Assembly (NCBI GenBank): GCA_029532625.1
Contig: JARFXM010000008.1
Span: 2,790,001-2,854,000, forward strand
Source: Lomentospora prolificans
Taxonomy: Eukaryota > Ascomycota > Sordariomycetes > Microascales > Microascaceae
Direction of reading: 5' to 3'
DNA length: 64,000 nucleotides
The notes below the pieces were generated by a model. The model searched no databases and was not told the origin of the DNA. It was given only the letters and a program-made list of their open reading frames with translations. The translations under genes were made by a program, and so were the position numbers. This document shows, piece after piece, positions 46,544 to 58,688 of this stretch (position 1 is the stretch's first letter; each line of letters opens with the position of its first letter).

Positions 46544-47488
46544 ATGTCCCACGGCCAAGGCAGGCAGGATGACGAAAAGGAGGCTTTCCTCGAACCGTCC
46601 TCACCGATCGACGACGCTATCCCCACGCGACGAAGGAACACCTCGCTACAACGCGCAGCGCACTACGCGAGATGGTTTCTAGAGATCATAATGGCGCTCA
46701 CCATAGCTGTGTTGCTGGTGCGACCGCTAGACGACAAGAAAGCGACCTCTCCCGAATCCTCCACGAAGTCGTCTCCCGTACCGACATGTACGTATCCGCA
46801 TCGTGCTTTTGTCTTGACTAGCTTCCCTCCTAACGAAACGATCTTTATCTTAGTCCCCCGAAAGATCTACACCTTTACAGAAGACCGGACGTACCTTCGC
46901 GAAGAAATGTTCTTCAACAGGACAGAAACGCTTCGTACTCTCCATAACTGGATCCCGCTGAGCTCTGGTGAGCATTTGAGGCTCTCGACATTACCCACAA
47001 CGACCAATGCCCCTAACAAATGGTGTAGATAGTCGAGGATACGTGCAATTTGAGGACATGGATTCGTACGATTTGCCGCAACCCTATATTACACCGATAG
47101 ATCGAATTAGTGAAGGGCCGGGCTACATGGTATCTCTTTATCACCAGCTACACTGCCTTGTGAGTTGCGCCCTGCTCATAGAACATGCCAATGACACAGG
47201 TTCTAATTCTTCTACCGCCTGCAGTCGTATCTAGTCGAACACTTCCAGGCAGGTTATTCCGGCATGCGGTTGACGGAAGAAATCGCCCACCACACGGCGC
47301 ACTGCTTCGACTACATCAGACAAGCAATCATGTGTGCTGCAGACACGAGTCTCGAGGGTCAGACAGAATTCGGCCCGGGCTGGGGTTCAGAGCATGAGTG
47401 CAAAGACTATGATGCAGTCCTTAAATGGGCAAATGAGCACGCGACCATGAAATGGAGGACCAATATGCCAGAGGAGGCCATATTATAA
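46544..47488 (+). CDS. UstYa-like oxidase (DUF3328)
   Basis: Four exons: 46544-46787, 46854-46967, 47029-47159, 47225-47488; 250 residues. The N-terminus is cytosolic and charged, then one membrane anchor (WFLEIIMALTIAVLLVRPL) follows. Both conserved HxxHC motifs are present: YHQLHC (His158-Cys162), ending exactly at an exon boundary, and HTAHC (His186-Cys190). This double motif defines the UstYa/DUF3328 family. Members act in cyclisation or oxidation of fungal ribosomally made peptides (ustiloxin, phomopsin, cyclochlorotine) or other secondary metabolites. No precursor peptide with signal and repeated Lys-Arg cleavage sites, no NRPS and no PKS is visible in this window, so its substrate here is unknown. 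Some family members stand outside known clusters. Confidence 0.88.
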
Positions 47489-48915
47489 ATGCGCTTTTTT
47501 GATGATAGTGGATTCTTCATATAATTATGAACTTTCCGCTCTCTCGTAAAAGCAATGCCAAGCTAACAACGAGCGTTAGATCGAAGATGGGGCTAATGCG
47601 ACACCGTGAAACTCAGGCTACATTAGAGCGAGCTTCACGAATGTATATACTCCCGATGAGAGGTTTCTGCAAGAGAAGAGACATTCGAAAATGGTGACCC
47701 TCCTCCAGTAATGGCAGGATCATGGGCCCAACTATATTCAGTCGGAAACGACTGTTATCTTGCGAATGGAGACATCGTGAATATGCGGTAGCGATGACAG
47801 AAGGGCTGAACACTACATGAACATTTCCCAGACGACTGTAAGAACTAATTCGTGTGTATAAAGTAGCGGCTGCCTTGTCAAAGTTAGCGGAGTCGCGCTG
47901 CTGGAAAAGCCGGATCTTCAGGTGATAATTATTGCGGATAACGCCCGAAGGATTTCTTACTCCATTATCCCATCTACCGAAGCTGAAGCCGTTTGCGATT
48001 GCGACGTCTAAGCCCATGAGGCGAAGGATACGCCTCTGCCGTTAGTGAACACCCGAAATACCGAGGGTCGTTGAAGCGGCCGGCTTTCTGCTTATATGTA
48101 GCAGGTTTATCCTACTGTAGTGACTTCAGTGCTCATCATGGCATCTAGACGATCGCTTTATCTTGGTCCCCAACCCATTCGGAGGTTAGCATCTTAATGC
48201 GGCTAGTCCTCCCTAAGTGATATCGAGTCTCCGTTCTCCACATTCCGCAGCAATATCACTTAGTCAGTTCGACAGCTTGCAGATCTCCACTATCATTTAG
48301 CGAAGTCTTGGAGAATCTAGAGAATCCAGAGCCTTCGGTGAATACTTTGTCTTGACTATCTCTTTCATCTCTGCCAATGCTGTCGAGAATTACTACCCCA
48401 AGGCCCGGGGTGTATTGATACGAAATGAGCAAGATCTAACTCTCACGGGGGTGCATTGACGGTGACCTTTATACGGTGGGATACCAACCAGCGTCAGTCC
48501 CCGACACGTTCTTAGAATCGCGTTCCTACCGGATGCGAGGCCTACGTCGGTGTTGTCTAGTCTCCTCCATATTCCTGTACCCATAGGGCAGTCTGAGAGA
48601 GATCAACGACCGCTCCACCATCCCACCGACCGTCTAGGCAAACCTCTGCCTATGAAGCGGAGTGAAGTTCCCTTCGAATCCACAAGGTTGTGGCAAATAG
48701 CCATAGCTTCCACGAAAGCATCGCATCCCCATGTTAAGCCCTGAGTATGTACATACCAAGAGCACACGGCGGTGTCAAAACGTTCCTAAATATGTCATAA
48801 TAAGCAAAGTATATAATACCTCTGAGCCTTCGCCGGACAGTCAAGTGTTATGTGGTACAGGGTCTACCGTTTCTAAACCTCGTAACGGAACGAACTCCTG
48901 GTCACCTACCTAAAA
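47489..48915. other. Intergenic region
   Basis: 1.4 kb with short frames only. I searched it for a signal peptide followed by repeated core peptides and did not find one. Confidence 0.4.
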
Positions 48916-51011
48916 ATGGCGCTCTCAATCTTCCGGCTATATTCGAACACCACAGCACTGAATTGGGTGTCGGAGAAACCGAACCCCATATGTCATGGTG
49001 GTTCCGTTGTACTGCCATCGACTGTGAGCGGTCCAGCTATGAAATGGAGATAGTTCGGGGTGGAGCCACGCGTTACTTCTCCAGCAACTCATCCAAGTTC
49101 CACTACCTGGCGTGGCCAGCCGAACCTCTCCACTCAGCCGAACGAGTCGAGGTTCGCGTGCGAGCCCATGGCCAGGCTGGTCAACCTTCTACTCAATGGT
49201 CGGGTGGCTGCAGAGAGTGGTCTCCTGAGCGAGAATGACTGGCATGCAACAGTTCCCATCGATGCCGATAGGGATACCGAAATGATGGACCGGAAAGGCC
49301 GTTATACTTCAGAAAGTCCTGCAACATTGACGGTGACGGCGAGGCCAAGTGGACGCGACTACACATTACTGCCTTGGGGTTGTATAAGGCATATACTAGC
49401 GGAGATCGCATCGGTGACCACGTCTTGGCACCTGGTTGGCAATCATTCAATCATCGCCATGTTTACGACACCTACGACGTCAACGGATCAGATCCAGAAA
49501 GGTGCCAACGCCATTGGTGCTACTGTTGGAGAGGGCTGGTTTTCTGGTAGACTCGGTATGGAAATGGGTGTGCAGAATATTTATGGAGGCACTCTTAGCC
49601 TCCACTAGCTCCTTGTCGCGACCCTTTATAATGGCAGCACAGTCACTATTATAACAGACTCTAAGTGGAATTCCAACCTTTGGCCTCTCCTAACGTCGGA
49701 GATCTATAATGGGGAGAGATACGATTCGAGGATCGAGGATGAAATTCAGGGATGGTCTACTCCTAATTTTAGCGCCACCTCCTGGCTTGGTGTGAAGGTA
49801 CTGGACCCGATAAAGGGCAAACTCTCTTCTCCCGATGGTCCCCCCGTCCGAAGGAAGGAGGAAAGGTGACCGCAGAGTATATTCCTATCGAAGCCGCTGG
49901 TTGACTTTGGCCATAATCTGGCCGGTTGGCTTCGTATAAGCGTCAAAGGGCCCGCTGGGACCAACATTAAGTTTCGGCGCGCTGAGGTACTTGACAACGG
50001 CGAGATTGGGTTCCGACCTCTGAGAAATGCCAGTGCCACCGATGTCCTAATTCTATCTGGAAATGGGCCTCAAGCCTGGGAGCCAAGTTCACGTCCCACG
50101 GTTTTCGTTAGGCCCAGGTGACGGGCTGGCCAGAGAACCTCTGACTGAAGAATCCTTGACCGCCGTCGTCATTCATAGCGACATGGAGCAGATATGCTGG
50201 TTTGAATCCTCTAATAAGCTTTGAATCAATTCCTTAAGAACGTACTATGGTCCACGAGGGGCAATTTTATCCATATTCCCACTGGCTGCCCTCAAAGAGA
50301 CGAGAGCCTTAAGATGACAGAATGATGGCGAATAGAAGCCAAACGGCCTCCGCCCTCGCACTGCGCTTGGGGTGGTTCACTGATGAAAACGAGCGCCAGA
50401 CCGCCGCCCAGACCCTACGCGATATCAACGCTGACAATGACTACCTCGTCAGGACCGGCTTTGCTGGCACGCCCGAACTCGCCGGCGCTCTTCACAGCAT
50501 CAATGCAATTGACGATTTCTATCGTATGTCGTTGCGGACTCGGGTCCCCTCCTGGCTCTACCAAATTGTGCAGAATGCTACTACGACATGGGAGAGGTGG
50601 GACAGCCTTTTGACCAACGGAACCATCAACCCGGGCGGCATGACAAGTTTTAACCACTACGTCTCTGAAGTTTTTGCCAAGGACATGCATCAATTCATCG
50701 GAGGACGAAGTGCTGCTGAGCTGGGTTGGAAGAGCATCAACGTCGCGCCGTATCCTGGCGGAAACATCATGAGCGCAGAGGCCAGATTCGTGAGCCCCTG
50801 CGGCGAGGTAAAATCACAGCAGTGGATTGAATCGGGAAACGTGCAAGCGGAGAAGCTTAGAGACGGGTTCCATCTTACAGTTTGGGATTCCCCCAACACA
50901 CGAGCGAAGGTGACGATGCCGAGAAGCGAGGAGGTCATTGAGATTGGCTCGGGTTATTATGAGTTCATGATTTTACCTGTACAGCATAGAAATGGTGAGC
51001 AGATGCAATAG
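48916..51011 (+). pseudogene. GH78 alpha-L-rhamnosidase pseudogene
   Basis: Three-frame pieces in correct order match a fungal GH78 rhamnosidase. N-terminal part: TELGVGETEPHMSWWF, ERVEVRVRAHGQAG, AGLLSENDWHATVPI. Middle: LHITALGLYKAYTSGDRIGD, VLAPGWQSFNHRHVYDTYDV, GANAIGATVGEGWFSGRLG, YDSRIEDEIQGWSTPNF, PLVDFGHNLAGWLRISVKGP. Core start: NQFLKNVLWSTRGNFIHIPT and CPQRDE (about 50220-50305). C-terminal part: ANRSQTASALALRLGW, NDYLVRTGFAGTPEL, LYQIVQNATTTWERWDSLL (50325-50620), to a stop at 51009-51011. The frame changes repeatedly (about 49215, 49310, 49490), there are many stops, and the code jumps straight from CPQRDE to the C-terminal block, so most of the catalytic domain is deleted. Clearly non-functional as rhamnosidase. 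Confidence 0.88.
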
Positions 51012-51435
51012 AGTCGTATCCATGATTCTTCCATAGTAGGAATGGCCCATTACTGAAAGTCAGGGACGAAGTGTTTTTCTGATCCGCGGATTGGAGAAAC
51101 CCTTCACCACTCTTCCTCGGAGCAAAGTTGGTGGAGAGCTAGTCGGCCCCACTAACTTGCCATGCCAATCAGGTTAATCCCGAACTCAGAAGCCGTTGGG
51201 GACGTGAACGTCCAACTCGCCAACTAGGGTCTGGGGTAGTCTGCCCCTATAACTTGGCGCTATTCCTGTTGTGGTCCAAGAGGATCATATCTCCATCTTC
51301 GAGTCGCCGAACCCCGCATTTGAGTAAGCCGAAATGAGCAGGACGCTATTGGTATAATACTAGTCTTCGTACTCGATGGAACCCTCGGGCGATCAACCGA
51401 GCCACTCTGCCACGACATGAGCCCACCTGCGCAGG

Positions 51436-53909
51436 ATGTCTGCTCCGAGCCCGTCAATCACCGTCTCCAACCCGGCCGCCTGGGTATCTCCGGACTTGGC
51501 ACAAGAACATGACGGGACCACGGGCCTTGAAAATCACAGCTCTCCCGCCCCCGTCGCCTCAAAGCGTATTCGGCTTAGACTCGCCTGCAACCAATGCCGC
51601 AAGCGCAAGGTCCGGTGTGATGCGGAGACCCCTAAATGTCGCAACTGCTGGCTCCGAGACGAGATCTGCGAAACGACGGATCCGCGTTATCCCGATCGGG
51701 GTTCGAGTGTTCGTCGCTGGGCCACGAAAGACGGTCTTTTGCCAGGCCAAAACCCGGCAGCCACCCATAGGAATCAAGCTTATGTCCCAAAGCACAGTCA
51801 GAATGGGTCCATCCACGCCACAACTCCATCTGATGACGGAGGGCGACCCTCTAGCGACAGAAACAACGAGACCAGGGACTTTGCCCGGCGAGGTAGCACC
51901 TCCGCCTCTCTCTCAGCCATGACTGAAACGTCTTCCCTGCAGAATGATGCCGCCTCTGCTAGCCCTGCTAGCGGTGATGGATCCGTTGCTGCGGGCACAT
52001 TGTCCTGGGTGGCTAGAGGATACCAACACAGCATTAGTGCTGGGGGCGGAGGCGAAGGCAGCATCAATGATTCGAACGCGGATGTAGTGGTCAATACCGA
52101 CAGTAGTTCTCACCGGTTCAAGGCAAGTTTCGAGGCCAGTAAGCTTCGTCAATCTTCATCCAAGTTAACCTGCTCCTAGTATATGGGTGGTAGCAGCCTG
52201 CAGTGCCTCGGCATGTTCGTTGATATCTATCTGCGCCGCAAGGGCCTCCCTACAATGTCTGCTAACTTTGGCAACGGAATGCGCCACGTCGAAGAGTTCC
52301 CATTATCATTGAGCAACACCATTCCCTCTCTCCCAGAACAACGGCCGCTTAAGGTGTACCTAGACACCTTTTTCACCAAGATCTGGCCGCTATACCCAGC
52401 GGTGGACCGGGCATCAGTAGAAGCAGACGTCCAAACTTTCTGTCGCTTAGATTCTGAGACTCCTGATGGCCTTCAGCGAGGACTAACGCCCGCCCACATC
52501 CCGAACCTTGTCTCTGTATATGCCATCATTGTCATAGGAGCTGATGAAGCTGCTGGTGAGCTGACCACCATAGCCGAGACGTACCTTACTGCAGCTTACA
52601 GCCTCCTCGCCCATTTGACTGCCTCCCCCTACCTAACAAGTGTTCAGGCTTTACTATTACTATCACTCTCTCTTCGTTCTAGGTGTAAGGATGGGCAAGG
52701 TTGGCACGTCCTTGCGCAAGCGATCCGAATCGCACATTCTATTGGACTACATCGCCATATCCGCCTACGGGCGAATCAAATCAACGAAGTTTCGGAATAT
52801 CCCGAACTGGGACTCAAGGGCAGGGTTTGGTGGTCATGCTATGCGCTCGAGAAGCTGATGGAAATTGAGACTGGTAGACCATCCGCGATAGATGACGACG
52901 ACATTGATCAGGTTCTACCAAGCCAAGGCGCCCAACGAGACCCCAACGAAGGTCCAGATTTTTTCGCGCTTTGGGTATCTTTAAGTCGGGTCTTCAGTCA
53001 AATAAGTAGACGTTTATACAAGCACAGGCCAAACTCGGCATGGCGGCTTATGTATGAAATTGGAACACTGGATCAAAAGCTATTGGAATGGGCTAGCTCT
53101 GTTCCCGAAGGCATAAAACCAGGGCACGAGCTCTTTACAGATCGCGATCCGACACAGGAGCAATATCCGCAGCATATCACCAGCTTTCTTTCCCTGCAGT
53201 ATTATCAGGTGAGTCAAGGCCCAGAGCTAAAATTGGATTGGCACGAAATCAACTTTACTAACAAATGATCCAGGCTCAGATTACCCTGCTCCGGCCTTCA
53301 CTAGTCTTCCCCACGCAGTCGTTCACCGATGAGGTAAAGCGATTGGGCTCTAAACTCCCATCGTACATGCGCCTTCTTCAAGCAGAAAACATTTGTACGG
53401 CGTCCGCTCGCGCGGTTGTGCGCCATGTCGTTGAATTGGACGATCACGGGATCCAGTCTCATATTTCGTCCGTTACCCAACCATCTCTCGCTGCGGTCGT
53501 GCTGGCTCTACATATTCTCAAAAACCCAAGCAAGCGTCTTATACGATCGGACCTCGAACTCCTCATTACCGTCACGGAATACATAGAAGCACAATTTCGT
53601 CGTGGCGGCCAACATCCTACCTTTATCCGAGGATTTGAGACCTTACGCACAAGTGTACTGGCGGCTGTAGAGGTCAACCGACAGCCTGGGCTAAGCAAAC
53701 CGGCGGCTAGTTTATATCCACGACAAGATCAAGCCATAGCTGAAGGCCAGGACGTACCAAGCATGTGGGACCAGCCTCAAGTAATGCCAGGCGTAACACC
53801 AGATACTGGGGTATTTAGCTTCGGAGAGGACCTTCCACTAGAAGAACTCTGGGGGACACTTGGAACATATTCGTTCCTTGAACCTGGTCTGGAGGAACAT
53901 GGTATCTAG
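51436..53909 (+). CDS. Zn2Cys6 transcription factor, possibly a rhamnose-pathway regulator
   Basis: Three exons: 51436-52122, 52180-53208, 53274-53909; 783 residues. The cluster is CNQCRKRKVRCDAETPKC and CWLRDEIC (Cys 51, 54, 61, 68, 71, 78). A Ser/Asn/Gly-rich low-complexity region follows, then a fungal_trans domain (YLDTFFTKIWPLYPAVDRAS, HVLAQAIRIAHSIGLHRH, GRVWWSCYALEKLMEIETGR). Intron 1 uses a GC donor (AAG|GCAAGT, 52123-52179): the GT alternatives I checked break the frame or would delete more sequence, while this one joins HRFK to YMGGSSLQ. It lies 0.4 kb downstream of the GH78 pseudogene and convergent with an MFS transporter. That position suggests a rhamnose/rhamnoside regulator of the RhaR type, but this is inference from context. 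Confidence 0.88.
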
Positions 53910-54343
53910 ATGCCTCGTTCCCTCCCACGAGTCTTGCTCGGACACTTAAGGGTGAGCCAGAGAGCGCTGCATACGAGTGAGTAATGTTTCGGTGGACTGC
54001 TCCCTATTAATGTATTATATTAAAATCGCCGGCGTCAAGTAAGACTTCAATAAATTACTGGAGACATCACAGGGTAAGGACGGTTCAAATACCAATTGAT
54101 CTCCCTGAACTCAACCATAGACTCATTATCAATTAGTCTTCCACACAAACTTAATCTATTCTCACTTGAAGCAAAGTGTATTAATAGCCTATCATTCGAC
54201 TCATAATAATAGCATCAAACGGCACCCCAGTTCCAGCCAACCTATCCATGCCAGGCTCCAACAACTTCTTGCTGCTTACTGCTTCCTCCTCAAATACATA
54301 TCCTTATACACCCCATCCACGTAGCTCGCCATTACTCTTAGAA
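53910..54343. other. Intergenic region between convergent genes
   Basis: AT-rich shared 3' region of the zinc-cluster factor (+) and the MFS transporter (-). No coding signal. Confidence 0.5.
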
Positions 54344-56337
54344 TCAGGAATAGGTTGGCTTTGTCTCGCTGCTCCTAACCGCGAAGCGAGAGCAGTACGC
54401 ACGGATTTGAGCACTAAAGAAGTATACAGGTATGCCCAAAGCGCCAATAACACCGGTGAGAATGCCGTAGATGAGGAATGAGCCGTCATACCCTCGAAGC
54501 TCGATAAATGGCTGGACGCCGTATGAAGTACCGAAGCTAAGGATACCGCGAATTGCGCAAATGACAACTAGGGCGGGTCCGGCCCGAGTTGGATATGAAT
54601 CCAGGGAATAAACAATGCCAGCCTGGTTAGCACCAACAAAAGCGAAGTAGTAAGCATTCACTGCGAAGACGACGGCGAACCAGTGAAGACGTTCCGGGTG
54701 AGCCGCTGCCTGGCCGTACAGGATAGCAGCGAGTACACCGACGATTGTCGGGAATACCAATGTGACGAGACGATACTGTGGCTGGTGGACACCACCATTA
54801 CGACGTGCAAGAACCTTGACAGCCCAATCAGAGCCCCAGCCGAGCGCTGGGAGCGCGATGAATGACACAACAATCTGGCCAGACATGGCGAAGGAGATGT
54901 TTTCGTCAGCCCAACTATAAGGAGAGGCTCCAAGAATCGAACCGTATGTTGTGCCCATCGCGATGTTTACACCTAGGGTGAGACCGTTGAGGAGCTGAAG
55001 TACCGTTAGCCGCCGTCATGAAGAGTAACAAAATGGCTATTTCAAGAGCGGAAAGCTTACGAATGCCCACAAGATATCCGGGAAAAACATGGTGGTGAAC
55101 ATGCGTCGCAGAGTTCGAATGCCCTCCTCCCAGTCGGGGGTATTGGTAAAGAGGCGCATATCAGATGCCATAGTACGAGGCTTATAATTGACTAGGTCAA
55201 GTTCGCGCACGTCGGTGGTCGTGATGCGTCGGACGGCGTAGGCGGCTTCTTGGGCATCGTCGGCATCGCCCGCGAAAGTGCTCACCGTCGCATCCCTTCC
55301 TTGGTAGGCCGAAAGTGGTCTCTCGTACTTGGTCTCGGGTAGGAAGAATACGCTGATGATCAAGACCAGCCCGGCGATGCCTGCACCAAGGCCGTACCAG
55401 CCTTCAGAGCCAATTCCCTTGCCAATATATGACGTGAGGAGGGTGAAAATCGTAGTTAGGACATTTCCGGAGGCCGTGAATATCATCTGGTATTTGCCGC
55501 GCTCGTGGAGGAAGAAGGTCTCCTGGACCATCAAGGGGCACAGGGCCTCGCTCTGACCGGCAGCAAGGCCGAGAACCATACGAGCTCCTAGATGCCATTC
55601 ATATGATTTCTGAGTCGCGCAAAGAACACATGAAAGGACGAGGACAACAGACGAGGCTAGGAATACCGGGCGGCGACCGACCGCCAGTGCGAGAGGCATA
55701 GCGACAATATTTCCGATACCCATGAAGAGTGTAGGGTAGGTCATTAAATCTTATAGGACGCATGTTGACCATATTAGGACGCTGACCGGACAAGACGCTT
55801 CGCTAAATAATAATAGCCTGGGACGGGGCGGATGCTTACGTGTAATATCAGCCACGGATCGGCCTTCTTCGATATAAATAGGAATGAACATATTGAGGAG
55901 TCCACCCTGGATTGACGGATATCAGTATTTGCGTTTGGTTGGACAGCTATTAACTTTGAACTTACAAGACCGCCGACCATGGTTAGACCCACGCTACTGA
56001 ACGAAGCAACAATACCCATAAGTAGCTGTCACATTCTCGATTAGTACGCATCGCCGTTGAAGATCGCGGTAACTGGGAAACTCACGAGCTTCCTCGGCAG
56101 AGGCAGGTTCAAAGGGTCTATCACGGATCAGCTCTGCCCCAATCTCACAACCGACTGAGACGATTTAAGCGGACGCTTACCCCTCGGATCAGGGCTAGGA
56201 GTGGGAATAAGGTAGATCACATCGCCAGGCCCCGAAAGGTTGACGTCTCCATCAAAATCCTCCGTCGAGCTGCTCGTCTTCAAGGGCCTCACCGAGCCCT
56301 CAACATGCTGCGCCGTAGTTTTAATCTCTTCCTCCAT
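54344..56337 (-). CDS. MFS transporter (DHA1/HOL1-like)
   Basis: Six exons on the minus strand: 56181-56337, 56086-56117, 55966-56025, 55840-55906, 55061-55749, 54344-54994; 551 residues. Three of the exons are tiny (32, 60 and 67 bases). The N-terminus is hydrophilic and leads into IPTPSPDPRDPLNLPLPRK, the hallmark entry sequence (DPxxPLNxP) of fungal DHA1-type facilitators. Later motifs: GRRPVFLASSVVLVLSCVL, a long hydrophobic C-terminal half (FIVYGILTGVIGALGIPVYF-like, here FLIYGILTGVIGALGIPVYF). About 12 membrane segments. The substrate is not readable: a drug, polyamine, sugar or acid are all possible. Position next to the regulator and the rhamnosidase pseudogene hints at rhamnose or its products. 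Confidence 0.9.
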
Positions 56338-58688
56338 GGTCGCTGGTCGCTGGTCTCAAGCAGGCTCGAGTCAGTCTTTCAGACTTTGCATGTGTGAAAA
56401 CGGTTGGAAGGGGAAGGGTCCCAGCCTGTAAGACAAAAGTTATTATGATCTAGCGTTGGCACGATGAGGAAGCTGATAAGGAGGGTCGGAAGGCACAAGA
56501 TTATATAGATGAATGATCCTGTACAAGATTTCGCATCTGCTCGTAGGTTTCGCGTCCTTTCTCCACATTCCCGGTCGCTCCAGCGCATCCCTGTCGGTGT
56601 AACTGTTTTACCCCATGGGGGATGCGCGTGCAGCAAGATGCAGTGATTTGTTCCGCGGGGACTGGAGGAAAGAATGTGGGGGAGCTTGAAGCTTTGCAAT
56701 GCTCCATCGGAACGGAGCAAGCGAGCTCGGACTAAAGCCAGCTAGGGTGTCTTTCGGAGCAAGGAAACGGTTGAGGGGTCACGATTTGGAAAAAGAGGGG
56801 GGGCGCCTCAGTACTATTGGATTCGAACTGACTCCGGTTTGCCTCACAATAACGAGGATGGTCTATTGGGGTAAGGTAAGCTAAAGTTATGGTTCTTGCT
56901 AATACTTTGCTAAGAAATTTGCCGACTTCCAGTGAAAACGCTTCGTTTACTAAACTAAATTTCTTAGCTACTCATCTCCGCATCCTCCAAGACGCCACGC
57001 ACCGCGAGCGAATTGCGCCTCTGAATACCTGATGCAATACGCGATGTTCAGTGTACAAAATAGGTCAGAACAGGCGAAATACTATGAGCACCCTCGCAGA
57101 TTATTGTAGTGTAGTGAGCAAAGACACAACATACGGTAGGTCCATCTTGATATGTAAACATGACCTCGAGACCTCGGCTGCACCATCTAACACCAACAAA
57201 CCATTCGTTGCTTTCTCACTCGATGAAGGTCGGGTGGCGCGACCTGCTCTGAAAATCCTGGAAGCCTTTCCATTGTGAGGGTCTTCCGGATCAAAGCCTA
57301 TTTATCACCATAACATTGTTCTACAAATCCGACAATTCAAACAATCATCAAGGTTTGAGAGCAATAACGTCGGTTCTGTGGACAAACTTCGATCAGAGTT
57401 TACATATCACGATACCCGGAGAAACTAGACCTTTGCTTTTCAAGGCTCAAGCACACTCGTTATCCCGTCGCTGGTACTTCAGAGGCACCCTGCCCTGGCG
57501 CTTGGGCTTGCCGAGTACGTTGGTTCTAATGGATGTTTGGGGGTGGTTAGATTCGAGCACCATGCCTTCCTTGGAATTCTCATGCACACATCTCTCCGCA
57601 TCAATTATTGGCGAAGCGGGTCAGAAAAGCCGAAGGAAGCGAATCACCTGCGGCGTCTTTGGAGTATGCGCTTGCCCAAATCAGTGTTTCGGGGCACGCT
57701 AGTCTCGGGGAAAGTTATTGGGTGGCTGAGCAATCTCTTCTCTACCCCTGTCTCTGTGCTCCGAGGTTCTACTCCGAGGTTCACAACTGCCCCAGACACC
57801 AAGAGTCGAAGGCTGGTGGGTCCTTGCACATCCATCTGCCATTTTGACACGGCGCATCTGGCCAACGACCATCTGGAATTACCATTTCACGTCACGATCG
57901 ACAGTAGAGATCTCTTACAGAGAAAGAGCCTGCTTTTCATCCGATCCTTTGGCAACCCTACCGGGGATTGAGTATCTTATGTGGAGCCGACCTGTCCGTG
58001 TTTCTCACCCCGGAGTGTCCATAATCTATCACTTCTGCCCACAACGTCAAAGACAAGACAGCTGAAGCCGCCGACGGGGGCTCACGTAGAAGTGGTGTAT
58101 GAAATCAACCTCAGATGATGATGGTATCCTAGGAATGATGCGTCAATACCACGGTCCCTAGAGCAACCAGCAATCGTACCCCACGCTACTGAACGGGACA
58201 GCGTCGATGTTACCAGTTTCCCATCGTTGCCCATCCGCTGCAATGGTGATCGCTTCCCCAAGAATATTACCATCGACTCACTCCATTACCCTGTAGAGCA
58301 ACTTCAAGGTTGTCACGAAGTTCTCTTCGTCATTTATAACCATCCTGCGACTCCGATACACTTTGTTGCCGATTCAATTAGCCGTTGTGTCCTGTACCTA
58401 CACAATGTCTGCACACTTTTAGGAACAGCGTCCTCTCCTCGACTAGAATTCACGCTTGTAACCATTCGAAGTATTAATATCGGACTACACTTGGGTCGGG
58501 CGGCTCCAAGATTGATCGGAAAGTCACAGTCAAGGGGAACCCTCCCTCTCTTTCGCATGTCGATATCCATAGCCGCATCTCAACAATCAAAGTTCTGGTT
58601 GAAATTTTATTAATATTGGGTCATTATGTACCCATTATCATCTCCTAACGTTTTACGCTTTGTAATCGACGTGGCAGCATCCAAACGA
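56338..58688. other. Intergenic region
   Basis: 2.3 kb between two minus-strand transporter genes. Open frames such as 57316-57702 (+) and 58227-58613 (+) lack any recognisable domain. I see no gene. Confidence 0.4.

Noticed and set aside
47489..48900. Search for a ribosomal peptide precursor near the UstYa-like gene.
   Set aside because: No signal peptide followed by repeated Lys-Arg bounded cores on either strand.
51360..51420. Minus-strand TGGCAGAGTGG, like a class II tRNA A-box (Ser/Leu).
   Set aside because: No matching acceptor stem, no proper anticodon arm and no GGTTCGA B-box at the right distance.
57316..58613. Plus-strand open frames of about 128 codons (57316-57702 and 58227-58613).
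   Set aside because: No domain, no splice support, no neighbour logic.
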